From assembly GCF_029168945.1 (NCBI RefSeq), contig NC_083603.1:2108001-2172000 (forward strand): 64,000 nt of DNA, written 5' to 3'. Shown piece by piece: positions 34,992-45,948 of this stretch (position 1 is the first letter of the stretch; each line of letters opens with the position of its first letter). The notes under the pieces were generated by a model. It did no database searches and was not told the DNA's origin. It was given only the letters and a program-made list of their open reading frames with translations. A program made the translations under genes and the position numbers. The stretch comes from Cannabis sativa (Eukaryota > Streptophyta > Magnoliopsida > Rosales > Cannabaceae).

Positions 34992-35832
34992 ATCAATAAT
35001 TAATATTAATAATAATATTAATAATAATAAGAATAATGTCTTGTCACTCAATTCCCATAACACACTCTGCTTGATACTACAATAAGAATAATCATAATAA
35101 CCCACAAATTATTATTATTATTATTAGGTTAAAGGGTATAAGATTATCATTATAGGAATATACCAATTTCATAAATTTCAAACCTTTATGAGTTTTCTAA
35201 TGTCTCATTCCAAAGCTCAATGAAAAGGGTAATTTCTGCACCATAATAACCCAAAATCAGAATTTTATATGAATGTAAGCTAAAGCTTTGATTTTTAAAG
35301 CTTAAGAAGAATGTATGTTTAAATCTTCAGTTACATTTTAAGAAGATAATTATAATAACATAAAAGAAAGAAAAATAAAAATGAAAACTTTCTTTCTTTT
35401 TTTTTCTAAGGAACCAAACAAAAGATGGAGAAAAATGACCACAATCTCTCTACTCACATCCTTTTTTTTTTTCTATGGAAGGAAAATCTGTGAGAAAGTG
35501 ACAGAAAAAAAAAATGAAAAAAATAATAAGATTATATTTATAAACACAAACCATGAAACATTTCAATTCAAAAAGTTAAAAGAAAGAACATACATTAATT
35601 TTGATGAAGCTTGATGAGAGAGAGAGAGAGAGACTGAATCAATGGGAAAAATCTTGTCTTTCTCTCTCTATAGTTGTAATTTGTATGTGAGAAGAGTGAG
35701 AGGGAGAGAGTGTGTGAGAGTGTATATATAAAAAAGGTTTAATTTTTATTTTGACTGTTTTCCTTTTTTTTCTCTCTTTCTCTCTCCTCCATTTTTCTAT
35801 GTATATAATGGTATGAGAGAGAGAGAGAGTGA

Positions 35833-35846
35833 AAACGATGTCGTTT
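35833..35846. promoter_or_regulatory. AAACGATGTCGTTT near-palindrome upstream of BB-like gene
   Basis: This is the same type of motif as the two palindromes upstream of OSCP, with one base changed (AAACGAT GTCGTTT). It lies in a GA-rich promoter region about 840 bp from the start codon. Its function is inferred only from recurrence. Confidence 0.4.
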
Positions 35847-36827
35847 GAGAGTTGAAAAAGCATAATGGTAAATCAAAAAAAGACTGTTTGTAGCCGCAAT
35901 TAGTAGCAGAAACCTTATCTTTTGTCCAAGTAAAAAGTAAAAAAATATGAGAGAAGTGTAGTGGTAGGAATTATTTTTATTAGTATTTTTCTTTGTTTAT
36001 AGTTCCTCTCAAAAGGGATTAAAAGGTTTAGCTTTCTGTAAGTGGTGTCATCTGTGTGATGGAAATTGTTAAGGTAATTATCGATAATCTAATTAAAGTG
36101 CGCTGAACTATAAGATCTTTATAGATGACACGTGGTTATCGGGATTGTCAAAGGGATAGGAAAAAAATAGTAAATTAATAATGTTACCCACTTATTTCAA
36201 CCACTTAATTTTTGTGTTGAAAAATATTTATTGAAATATTTTGTATCAATGATGATGTTTGTTATAGTTACAATATTAAATTTATAAATTTTAAAAAAAA
36301 TTAATAATAAATAGTTTATAGTATCAACAAGTTTTTCATATTTTAATTTTACTAGTTCAAAAAACTTTAATTTTTTTTAATACTCTACTATTTAAAATTA
36401 TAAAAAAAAAATGTAATTATAATTAATATCACTAAAAGAAAAAAAAAATAAAAGAAAAATATTTCGACATGTAGTTTTAACTTTTAAGTATAATGCTACC
36501 CTCTTCATAATTATATTCATAATCTTCTTCTTCTAATCTAAACCTAACAAACCAACCAAGAAGACCAAGATTTCATCACTATAATAAATTACATTGGTTC
36601 TTTCTTCATGTTTGTTATTTTATATATTTAATATTATTATTTAAAAAAAATTGTATTTTTCCTATAAAAAAAGAGTGTAAAATAGTAAAGATTGAAACTT
36701 TAGTCCAATTAAATACTATTTAACCATCTAACATAGTTGACTGTGTTGTGGATGGAGTGTAGTAGTGGTAGTAAATACTGTACACAAAAACACACAAAGC
36801 CATTAATTTAAGCTTAACCCAACTTTA

Positions 36828-36829
36828 TA

Positions 36830-36872
<43 letters not shown>
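36828..36872. repeat. (TAA)n microsatellite
   Basis: About fifteen uninterrupted TAA units. Confidence 0.9.
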
Positions 36873-36873
<1 letters not shown>

Positions 36874-37879
36874 GTAGTTATATTGGTTGAAAATTTGTAA
36901 TGGATGTTGGTAAATGGTAAGTAGATTTTGAAAGAATTGGTTTGTAATTAATAAAAGCTTTTTGTGTACTCAAACCCCAAAATGGTTAATGTATAATAAG
37001 AACATTTTTCAATAAAAATAAACCAAATTACCAATATTATTATTAATTACAATATGTATAATAGGGACCACTAATTATTGATTAAATAGAGATTTAGGGG
37101 TAGAACACAAGTAATAACCTATAAGAAGGGATGGGACCATAGGTGTCCTAGTTTACAAGTAAGGAATTTATCTTTTATATTTTTAATTAATTATTTATAT
37201 TTGATAATAAAGCAACATATCATATCTACATACATGACTAGAGAAGGGACATTTTTGTATTGTGTTGTTTATAAATTTATCAAATAAAAAGAAAAAAGCT
37301 AGTCAAAATTTTAACAAAAGGGTCAAGAATATTGCATCTCAAGCAAGACAATTCTTTCTTTCTCTCTTTCTTTTTATGTGTGTTATTTTCAAATTAGAAG
37401 ATGGAAAAAGAAGGTTAATATTCTAAAGAGATTTGTTGGAGTCAACTTCTTAAAGTGAGATTCCTCTTTAGTCTTAACCATAATTGGATATTCATTTTGT
37501 TTTGTGATGATAAGACATTAATCACAATCTTGCCAAGTATTTTAAGTTCTTAAGTAAATTATGTACTTTAGAAGAACCATATTAAACATAAATTTTCTTG
37601 TTTTTCTTTAATCATTCAAATGGATTAAAGGAATAAAGTTCAACAAATAAAGCGAAAATAAAACCATACAAATTACTTAAGAAGATAACTAAACAATAAC
37701 AATTCACGCCAATTATAAAGACGAGCTAGTAAACCAAATCACAACATGAAAGGATACAAAGAGAAAAACCTCACAAAATGATCTAAAGCTAAAGTTACAA
37801 AACACTAATATTACAACAAAAAGAAAATATTAATAAGAAAAACAATAACATATCCTAAAAACATACAGAAAAAAAATCA

Positions 37880-38285
37880 TAATCTTCCAAATACAGAATT
37901 CACCCATAAAAGAGACAGTACAACACGAGAGTGCACCACCCTGCAAGGGCTAGTGATCCAATACCCCCTCGAGGAAAAAAGGCATTGGATCGCCATAACC
38001 ACACCATCATTGTAAGCAACAGCAAATAGGTACCCACGAGCCACGACCTCTTTCGAGCAGTACACCACTGACTACAACGCACCTACACACCACCCACCAA
38101 CCGTCATAGACCATCATAACTCATCCTCCAAACCCAAGGGCCAACCATGCAATGTAGTCCATCGACCACTTGCAACGAAGGTCATCCCAATCCAACAAAG
38201 GGGAAGGGTACCATACAAGACCGAAACCCACAACCAGTTGAGATTGAGGGAGAGGGTAAGAGAAAAAATGAAAAGTCAAGAGTGA
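37880..38285. other. GC-richer non-coding island of unknown origin
   Basis: It is markedly richer in G and C than its AT-rich flanks. Open frames on the minus strand (37877-38068, 37900-38082) resemble no protein I know. It could be the remains of an old transposon or a non-coding transcript. Confidence 0.35.
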
Positions 38286-38809
38286 GTCGATAGAGAGGAA
38301 TTTTGTAACATTTTTCTTGTCTTTAGAAGATGAAAAAACTAGTTTAGACTCAAAATTGAAAGTTTTTTAGAGTAGAGAATAACACACAACCCTTGTCTCT
38401 TTCAATATTCAACTGATGTAATCACTATGTTAAAATTGTTGCACCAAAGACAGGATTGTTTAGAAAGGAGGTTGCACATAATAAAAGATAAAATCTCAAG
38501 TACTAAAATTTAAATCAGACTCATTACAAATAGTAAATATAATCAAAAACATCCAACAAAAAATTGTATAATTGAAACTCCAAAATGTGTCAGTCAGTGG
38601 AATTTGACCACCACTCTAGAACTTGACCTGCAATTTTGAGCAATTTTGATCCAAAATTTAAATTATTGAGTTTGATGGGAACAACACTTCCCTCAAAAAG
38701 TAAATTATTGACTGAAAATTTTGCCGAAACAAGTTTCTCAGAACTCAACAAAAGATTTCATCACCATCTATCCTCCACCTCCTCAAACTGAATAGCAGTA
38801 ACTCAAAAA

Positions 38810-40236
38810 TTAACCGCCACCAGATCCGTACTTCTTTCCGAACACAACCAGCTGCAATTTGTCGTAACCAGATAGCACACCAGCACCAGCGATGGCACGA
38901 AGGATGTTAGCACCAGCACCCTTGAACAGAGACTTGGCACCCTCGTTCTTCAAGATTTGGGTGAAAGCGTCAAAGGAGCTCTTGTACTTGACGGCTTCAC
39001 CAGATGTCATCATCATTCTTCTACGAACAGTGTCAATTGGGTAGGAAGCAAGACCAGCACCATTGGTGATAAGCCAACCAAGGGCAAAGCTAGCAAAGAA
39101 ACTATCCTGTTAACATCGAAAACACAAAATACAATAATGTCAATTGGTATGGAACAGGAACTCAATGCCCAGCAAAATAGAAAAGCTTTTGGCTAGTGTA
39201 AATGGAGACAAACAGATTTAGTGTCTAAAGCCATTAACAGGGATCAAAAATGTTAGCTGAAAGACTAATAATGAACAAAAAGAGCAATGTTGAAATACCT
39301 GCAAGTCTCCAGTAAGGAGGACTGGCTTCAAAGAATCGTACAATCCAAAGTAAAGACCACGGTACACAATGATACCAACACAAGAGATGTTGAATCCACG
39401 GTAGAGACCAGCAATACCATCACTCTTCAAAGTCTTCTTGTAGACATCAACTAGACCATTGAATTGTCTTTCGCCTCCCTTCTTGGCAGCCTTTGAATCA
39501 TTAGCCAAACGAGTACGGGCATAGTCCAAAGAATAGACAAAAAGAAGGGAAGAAGCACCAGCGGCACCTCCAGACCCCAAGTTTCCAGCGAACCACTTCC
39601 AATAACCATCCCTGTCTTTCTTGAAATTGAAAAGCCTCTTGAAGTAATCCTTGAAGGCAAAGTTCAGGGCCTGGCACATGATACAAGCATAATGTTTAGC
39701 ATGAATTTATGGAAATATACACAATGCAATGTCAAAGTAAAAATAGTACAAACACAAACCTGAGTAGGGAAGTAACGAATAACATTGGCTGTGTTGCCCC
39801 TCCACAACGAACCAAATCCCTCATCCTTGATGGTTCGGCCAAAGCACTCACCAATGCCCTTGTAGGGTTGTGAAAGACGACCGGCTTTAATCATCTCATC
39901 CTGGTTCTGAATCAGAAGTTTGACACGCTCAATTGGGGCAGCAGCTGTTTTGGACACAGCAGCAGAAACTCCACCCATAAGGAAATCAATCATAAAATGT
40001 CCTTTCTCAGCTGGGGCTTGAACAAAGATAGGCGATGCAGCTGATGGAACCATGGACAAATCAGTAGTAGCACTGCACTGGTATTGCAATGCAGCATTAC
40101 GGTAATTTCCATATGCAGCAGGCCTTTGATACACAGCAGGACGTTGGAAACCAGCATCCCGAGAAATGCTAGAATTGCTAAGGAATTGCCCTGCTACCTT
40201 TTGCATGACTGTAGGATGTTGATGCCTATTATCCAT
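38810..40236 (-). CDS. AAC: Mitochondrial ADP/ATP carrier, copy 1
   Basis: Coding exons (minus strand): 40236-39760, 39670-39299 and 39106-38810, giving 381 aa, the usual plant length. It exchanges matrix ATP for cytosolic ADP across the inner mitochondrial membrane. The plant-type N-terminal extension ([20 protein letters not shown] and a [20 protein letters not shown] stretch) precedes three mitochondrial-carrier repeats. Their signatures are [30 protein letters not shown] and [20 protein letters not shown]. The last contains RRRMMM, diagnostic of ADP/ATP carriers. A leader intron (40248-41107; GAG|GTAACC ... TTTTAG) separates a leader exon near 41108-41190 from the start codon. A nearly identical copy lies about 4.9 kb upstream on the same strand. 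Confidence 0.96.
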
Positions 40237-41107
40237 GGTTTCGTTCCCTAAAAGAATACCATACAAACACAAGCATGAGATACATAGCAAAGACCGAAAA
40301 CATCTAATTACATACAGCTTTAAAACTATGTTATGGTAAAACTTCATTTAAAACGATGTACTAGATAACAACGTTAGACTTGAACAACACAATCAATCTG
40401 TGGATTCTTAGATCCCCCATTTCATTTCCTATAATACAGGAATTAAAGTAGATATTTGCTACAACTTTCAACTACATCTATAAAACGAAGTATCACTTCA
40501 CAAGCTTAAATCAAAAAACAAGCATGAATATTTATTAACAAATAGCAGGCACAGCTTAAGAAAATCATACTGAATCCATCTGACAACATACTCCAGCTCA
40601 GACCAAGCAAAATATAAGCTTACATTCCACTACATCAATAAGAAATCGATCCTAAAAGAAAGAATATGATGAACTTTATCCAAATCGATTCCAAAACAGT
40701 GCTAACATTACTAAAACAGATAACCCATCATAGATAAAGCCCTAAAGAATACGCATCAGATCCACACACACACATGAAAATAACAACACATAATAAACTA
40801 AACCTAATCAAACCATAACAGTTAACTCATTCAGATCACAGATCTAACAAAACTAAAATCACTAAATAAATATCAAACCGATCTAGAAAGCCATCACAAC
40901 CCATAAAACTAAAAGAAAACCAAAACCCAAATCCAGATCCAGATCTAGAATACATATAACAACTAAAAATCAAACCTTTGAAAGCAAAACCCAAAAATTG
41001 GCAGAAAAATCTTAAAAACAGATCCAAAGTAACAAACCTCAACGATTGTAACACATGTATTAGAGATTAAACATAAAGATTAGAGATTTATTATGATAGT
41101 TGGTTAC

Positions 41108-41190
41108 CTCTTGTTGATCGAGGGATTTTTGGGGGTCTCCGGCTGAGAGGAGAAGAGGGCTACAAAATAGGCTACAGAGACGATCTTTGA
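41108..41190 (-). other. 5' leader exon of ADP/ATP carrier copy 1
   Basis: The exon ends with GAG|GTAACC at 41108. Its upstream limit is estimated from the start of the promoter block conserved with copy 2. It joins to 40247, 11 bases before the start codon. Confidence 0.6.
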
Positions 41191-41252
41191 AAGAAGCAAA
41201 GCTCGCTTTTTAAATAGCTGACTTTGCTGACACTATTAGGGTATGACGTGTC
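41184..41252 (-). promoter_or_regulatory. Promoter block conserved between the two carrier genes (copy 1)
   Basis: GAAAGAAGCAAAGCTCGC, GCTGACTTTGCTGACACTAT and TAGGGTATGACGTG recur almost unchanged 4.7 kb away upstream of copy 2, while surrounding non-coding DNA has diverged. The block contains a TGACGTG core (bZIP-type). Read on the gene's strand it lies just upstream of the leader exon. Confidence 0.65.
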
Positions 41253-43701
41253 AATTTTCTATTGGTTAATAGTGAAATCATACTCGGCTTTACGGTACAA
41301 ATGAACTAAATCAAGTCCATCGCGCGGTTAAAATTGAAATTTTGTGGACCGTTGAGATCTATTTCATTTGGGCTTTTAGTTTGGTTTGTTCCATGTTGAT
41401 GGGCTTTGGATCTGATTTCAGAGACTCAAGCCCATTTTGGGACAATATTTGAAGAAAATATCCTAGGGAAAAAGATCACTAAGGGAGAGTGTTTGGTTGG
41501 AGGATTTATGTTCTTGGGAACGGTGTAAAACCAAATTTGTGTTCACTTTACCCACATCCCTATCTAATATGGGTAGTTCGTGAGTGTTGTGTTGGTTCAG
41601 TCTATATTTATTTATATTTTTTAAAAAACGGGTCGTGTCATATCGTACTATTAAAAAATATGAGTCGTGTCGTGTCGTACTAATATTTTTAAATGGTTGG
41701 CCCGGCACAGTCCGTCCCGACATTTTCGTGTTGTGCTTGGATTCTCGTCGTGCTTTGCTCGTGCTAACTTGTATTTTTTAAATAGGTCAGCCTATTTTCA
41801 CATTCGGGCTTAAATTCGTATTTTACTTTTTCATATTTTTTAAATAATTACTGAATAATATGTATGTGTCAAAGCTTTAGTTACATTTAAATAACTTTTG
41901 AACAATATTTTACAGATAATCATGTAAAAAATTTATTAGAATTTGAATTCGAATATTTACTTATAAATACTCAATATGATTATAATTTTTTTTATAATCA
42001 TATAAAAAAATTATTAACATATTTAAATATTTACTAATAAATACTCAAATTCTTATATCACACTCTATAAATAAACTAATATAAAATCTTAGTTTTTCAT
42101 GTTTTAATAACTTTAATTATAAAATTATAATATTCAGTATTATATTTAAGTTTTAGTACTATTTTAACTTATTTATAATTGATAAATTCATATCTTATTA
42201 TTAATATTAATAAATTAAAAGATTTTTTAATATGTCGTGACGTGTTTTTTGGGCTTGTCGTGCTTTTTAGGCTTGTCTATTCTTGCTTACGTGTCGTGCA
42301 TTTTCGTGCTTCTCGTGCTTAAGGACATATTTTTCGTATCGTGTTGTACCCAAGCTTGTATTTTTTTCGTGTCTAATCGTACTCGTGCCAATTTCATACC
42401 GTGTCAAAAAGTCCAGTCCATATTTACAGCACTATCCCTATCTATCCAAGCCAAAACTTGTAATAAAATATTTATTCACTTCAAACATTGTAATTATGCA
42501 ACAATGGTACTGAGTACAACCACGAGGTATCATCTTGCATATAATTAATAATATTTATAATGGATATTAAACTAAAAAACGTTTATAATGGATATTAAAC
42601 TAAAACACGTGGAATTCAATTCTTAATTTTATATTAATAGAGATATGATATTTTGTGGTAGTGTTAGATACTGATGCCCTTTAACATTTTTTCACTAAGT
42701 AATAATAGACTTTTACTTGTTTAAATCATGCTCTAGGGAAATAGATTCTTCAATTTTTTATAAGTAAATAAGGTGTAAGTATCTAAAGTTCAAATTTTGT
42801 AAGTAGCATAAGTTTAATGATTCTTTTAACAATCATCCTTCTCTTCCTCTCGGCTTTGAGGTTGCCACCACCAGTCTTGGGAGCGTGTTTCGAGCTCCTG
42901 ACCGAGGGGAGGCCTTTCTTAAGGTCTCGACTTCACAATGGCAAGAGGCTTCTCTAGTGGTGGTTTGTAATAATCTTGAACTAGTGCACGTCTTTAGCTC
43001 ATCAATTAGATGAATTTTACTTCTAGTGGCTGGTTCTTTGCATTGGGTCATGTGAGTGTTTCGAACACTCCTACCCTTTCTTTAAAAGAATACTTTGTGT
43101 CATTTTAGCTTGTTATAAAATCGTCCAAGTTCATGCTCAGAGAAATTTGCTAAAAGCAAGTTTTCAATCCATACCTTAGTAGAAATCCCAGTTGAATTTC
43201 TTAAATGAGCTTTCGAATTTCTAACAACTTAGTTCTATCCTTTGAAGATTAGTAGCTAAAATCTAGTATAATGTAGGTTGTCATCACCATACTCCAATCT
43301 ATGATTTCAAGTAATATCTTGGTAAATATTATTGCAGCATAGACATTAGACAGATTATTAAGAATGGAATTTTGAACATAAAGAAGACAATCTCAAGTAA
43401 TAGAATTATGAATTCAGACATTAACTAATATAATCAAAAACATTCCAAAAATTTCATAATTAAAACTCCAAACTGTCTGTCAATGGCATTTCACCACCAC
43501 TCTAATAGAACTTAACCTGCAGTTAATAAAATTTTTAATCCAAAAATAAAATTATTGAATTTGATGGGGGAGAGTTGTACACCTTCCCTCCAAGTAATTA
43601 TTGACTGAAAATTTTGCCGAAACAAGTTTATCAGAACTCGAAAAAGATTTCATCACCATCTACCCTTCACCTCCTCAAACCGAATGGGAGTGTAACTAAA
43701 A
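41253..43701. other. Spacer between the duplicated carrier genes
   Basis: It contains repeats rich in GTCGTGTCGTG (about 41580-41760 and 42230-42420, arranged roughly as an inverted pair around an AT-rich core). There is a short direct duplication TTTATAATGGATATTAAACT (42555-42600). A GC-richer unassigned patch occupies 42830-43080. The right end includes the 3' UTR of copy 2. Confidence 0.5.
41585..42425. repeat. GTCGTGTCGTG inverted-repeat element
   Basis: TTGGTTCAGTCTATATTTAT at the left is mirrored by AAAAGTCCAGTCCATATTTA at the right. Both arms carry runs of TCGTGTCGTG/TCGTGCTT. A related piece in opposite orientation lies at about 46300-46440. Probably a non-autonomous transposon; ends are approximate. 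Confidence 0.45.
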
Positions 43702-45063
43702 TTAGCCGCCGCCAGATCCGTACTTCTTTCCGAACACGACCAGCTGCAATTTGTCGTAACCAGAGAGCACACCAGCACCAGCGATAGCACGAAGGATGTT
43801 AGCACCAGCACCCTTGAACAGAGACTTGGCACCCTCGTTCTTCAAGATTTGGGTGAATGCATCGAACGAGCTCTTGTACTTGACGGCTTCACCAGATGTC
43901 ATCATCATTCTTCTACGAACAGTGTCAATTGGGTATGAAGCAAGACCGGCACCGTTGGTGATGAGCCAACCGAGGGCAAAGCTAGCAAAGAAACTATCCT
44001 GTAAACATCAAAAGCACAAAACATCATGTCAATTGTTATGAAACTCAAAGCTCAATCAAATGAAAACACTATCAAACATAAATATTATCTGAAACTTTAT
44101 TCAAACATACCTGCATGTCTCCGGTAAGGAGGACTGGCTTCAGAGAGTCGTACAATCCAAAGTAAAGACCACGGTACACAATGATACCGACACAAGAAAT
44201 GTTGAATCCACGGTAGAGACCAGCAAGACCATCAGTCTTCAAAGTCTTCTTGTAGACATCAACTAGACCATTGAATTGTCTTTCGCCTCCCTTCTTGGCA
44301 GCCTTGGCATCATTAGCAAGACGAGTACGAGCATAGTCCAGGGAGTAGACGAAAAGAAGGGAAGAAGCACCAGCGGCTCCTCCAGATCCCAAGTTTCCAG
44401 CAAACCACTTCCAATAACCATCCCTGTCTTTCTTGAAATTGAAAAGCCTCTTGAAGTAATCCTTAAAGGCAAAGTTCAGGGCCTGGTAAAAGATAAGAGC
44501 ATAATGTTTAGCATGAATTTATGAATATATACACAATTAGATAGGAAAAGGAAATTAGTAGAAACACAAACCTGAGTAGGGAAGTAACGAATAACGTTAG
44601 CTGTGTTCCCTCTCCACAATGAACCAAATCCCTCTTCCTTGATGGTTCGGCTGAAGCACTCACCAATACCCTTGTAGGGTTGCGAGAGACGGCCAGATTT
44701 AATCATCTCGTCCTGGTTCTGAATCAGAAGTTTAACACGCTCAATTGGGGCAGCAGCTGTCTTGGACACAGCAGCAGAAACTCCACCCATAAGAAAATCA
44801 ATCATAAAATGTCCCTTCTCTGCCGGGGCTTGAACAAAGATAGGGGAAGCAGCTGATGGAACCATGGACAGATCAGTAGTAGCTTTGCACTGGTACTGCA
44901 ATGCAGCATTACGATAATTTCCATATGCAGCCGGCCTTTGATACACAGCAGGGCGTTGGAAACCAACATCATAGCTCTTAGCATCCCGCGAAATGCTAGA
45001 ATTGCTAAGGAATTGGCCAGCTACCTTTTGCATGACTGTAGGATGTTGATGCCTATTATCCAT
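43702..45063 (-). CDS. AAC: Mitochondrial ADP/ATP carrier, copy 2
   Basis: Coding exons (minus strand): 45063-44572, 44482-44111 and 43998-43702, giving 386 aa. The structure matches copy 1 exon for exon. Exons 3 and 4 have the same lengths, and the protein differs by a handful of substitutions plus a five-residue insertion (KSYDV) in the N-terminal extension after SISRDA. All three carrier signatures and RRRMMM are intact, so it should be functional in the inner mitochondrial membrane. A leader intron (45075-45791; GAG|GTATTC ... TTTTAG) is also shared. The two genes are a tandem duplication in the same orientation. Introns are more diverged than exons, so the duplication is not very recent, or exons are under selection or conversion. 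Confidence 0.96.
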
Positions 45064-45791
45064 GGTGTTTTTCCCTAAAACAATATCCAAATAAACAAGG
45101 GCACCGATGAGATTCATAACAAAGACCGAAAACATCCAGATACTGGTTACAACTTTAAACTACATCTATCAAATGAAGTAACACATACAAGATTACATCT
45201 AAAACCAAGCATAAGGATCAAATTATAAACAAATAACAGGCACAGCTTAAGAAAATCATACAAAATCCATCTGAGGACATACTCTAACTCAGAACAACCA
45301 ATATACAAGATTACATATCAGTATATAGTGACACAAAAATTAGGGAGTTCTTCTTCCTATATCAATATGAGAGATCTATGCTAGATTACAATTACAAAAA
45401 GTTTGCCCAGAAAAGTGCACATCACATCCACACACACATGAAAATAACAACAGTTTATAAACTAAACCTAATCCAAACATAATAGTTAACACATTCACAC
45501 AGCAGATCTGACAAAACTAAATTTACTAAACAAATTTCGCAACCGATCTACCAAGTCAAATCTCAACACATCAAAGCCATCACAACCCGTAAAACTAAAA
45601 GAAAAGCAAAACCCAAATCCAGATCTCGAATAAAATAACTAAAAATCCAACCTTTAAAAGTAAAACACAAAAATTGACAGAAAAATCATATAAACTCGGA
45701 CAATAAAAACAGATCCAAAGTGAGAATTCTCAACGATTGTGAGAGATATAGTATAGATTAAACATAAAGATTAGAGATTTATGATGAATAC

Positions 45792-45884
45792 CTCAGATTC
45801 TCCGAGGGTTTTGGGGTCTCCAACGGAGAAGAGAAGAAGGTTAGAGAGAGAGAATTTGGGATATTTTGAGAGGCGGAGGCGAGC
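45792..45884 (-). other. 5' leader exon of ADP/ATP carrier copy 2
   Basis: The exon ends GAG|GTATTC at 45792 and joins to 45074. The upstream limit is estimated from the conserved promoter block that follows. Confidence 0.55.
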
Positions 45885-45885
45885 T

Positions 45886-45948
45886 TCGAAAGAAGCAAAA
45901 CTCGCTTTTTATTTGCTGACTTTGCTGACACTATTAGGGTCTGACGTG
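45886..45948 (-). promoter_or_regulatory. Promoter block conserved between the two carrier genes (copy 2)
   Basis: This is the counterpart of 41184-41252: GAAAGAAGCAAAACTCGC, GCTGACTTTGCTGACACTAT and TAGGGTCTGACGTG. The spacing of the parts is nearly the same. Confidence 0.65.

Larger units (their letters stand above)
34992..38809. other. Intergenic region upstream of BB-like gene
   Basis: The left part carries the 5' leader and promoter of the BB-like gene: (GA)n tracts at 35608-35636 and 35814-35830, and the AAACGATGTCGTTT palindrome. A G-box CACGTG lies at 36129-36134, farther out. The centre is AT-rich with a (TAA)n microsatellite. About 37880-38280 is distinctly GC-richer and unassigned. 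The right end should include the 3' UTR of the first ADP/ATP carrier. I see no further gene. Confidence 0.55.

Noticed and set aside
37877..38082. Two overlapping minus-strand frames in the GC-richer island
   Set aside because: Cys/Trp/Val-rich and in conflicting frames, with no recognisable domain.
42833..43051. Minus-strand open frame between the carrier genes
   Set aside because: The patch is GC-richer, but the translation resembles nothing I know and the plus strand is broken by stops; it is probably repeat-derived.
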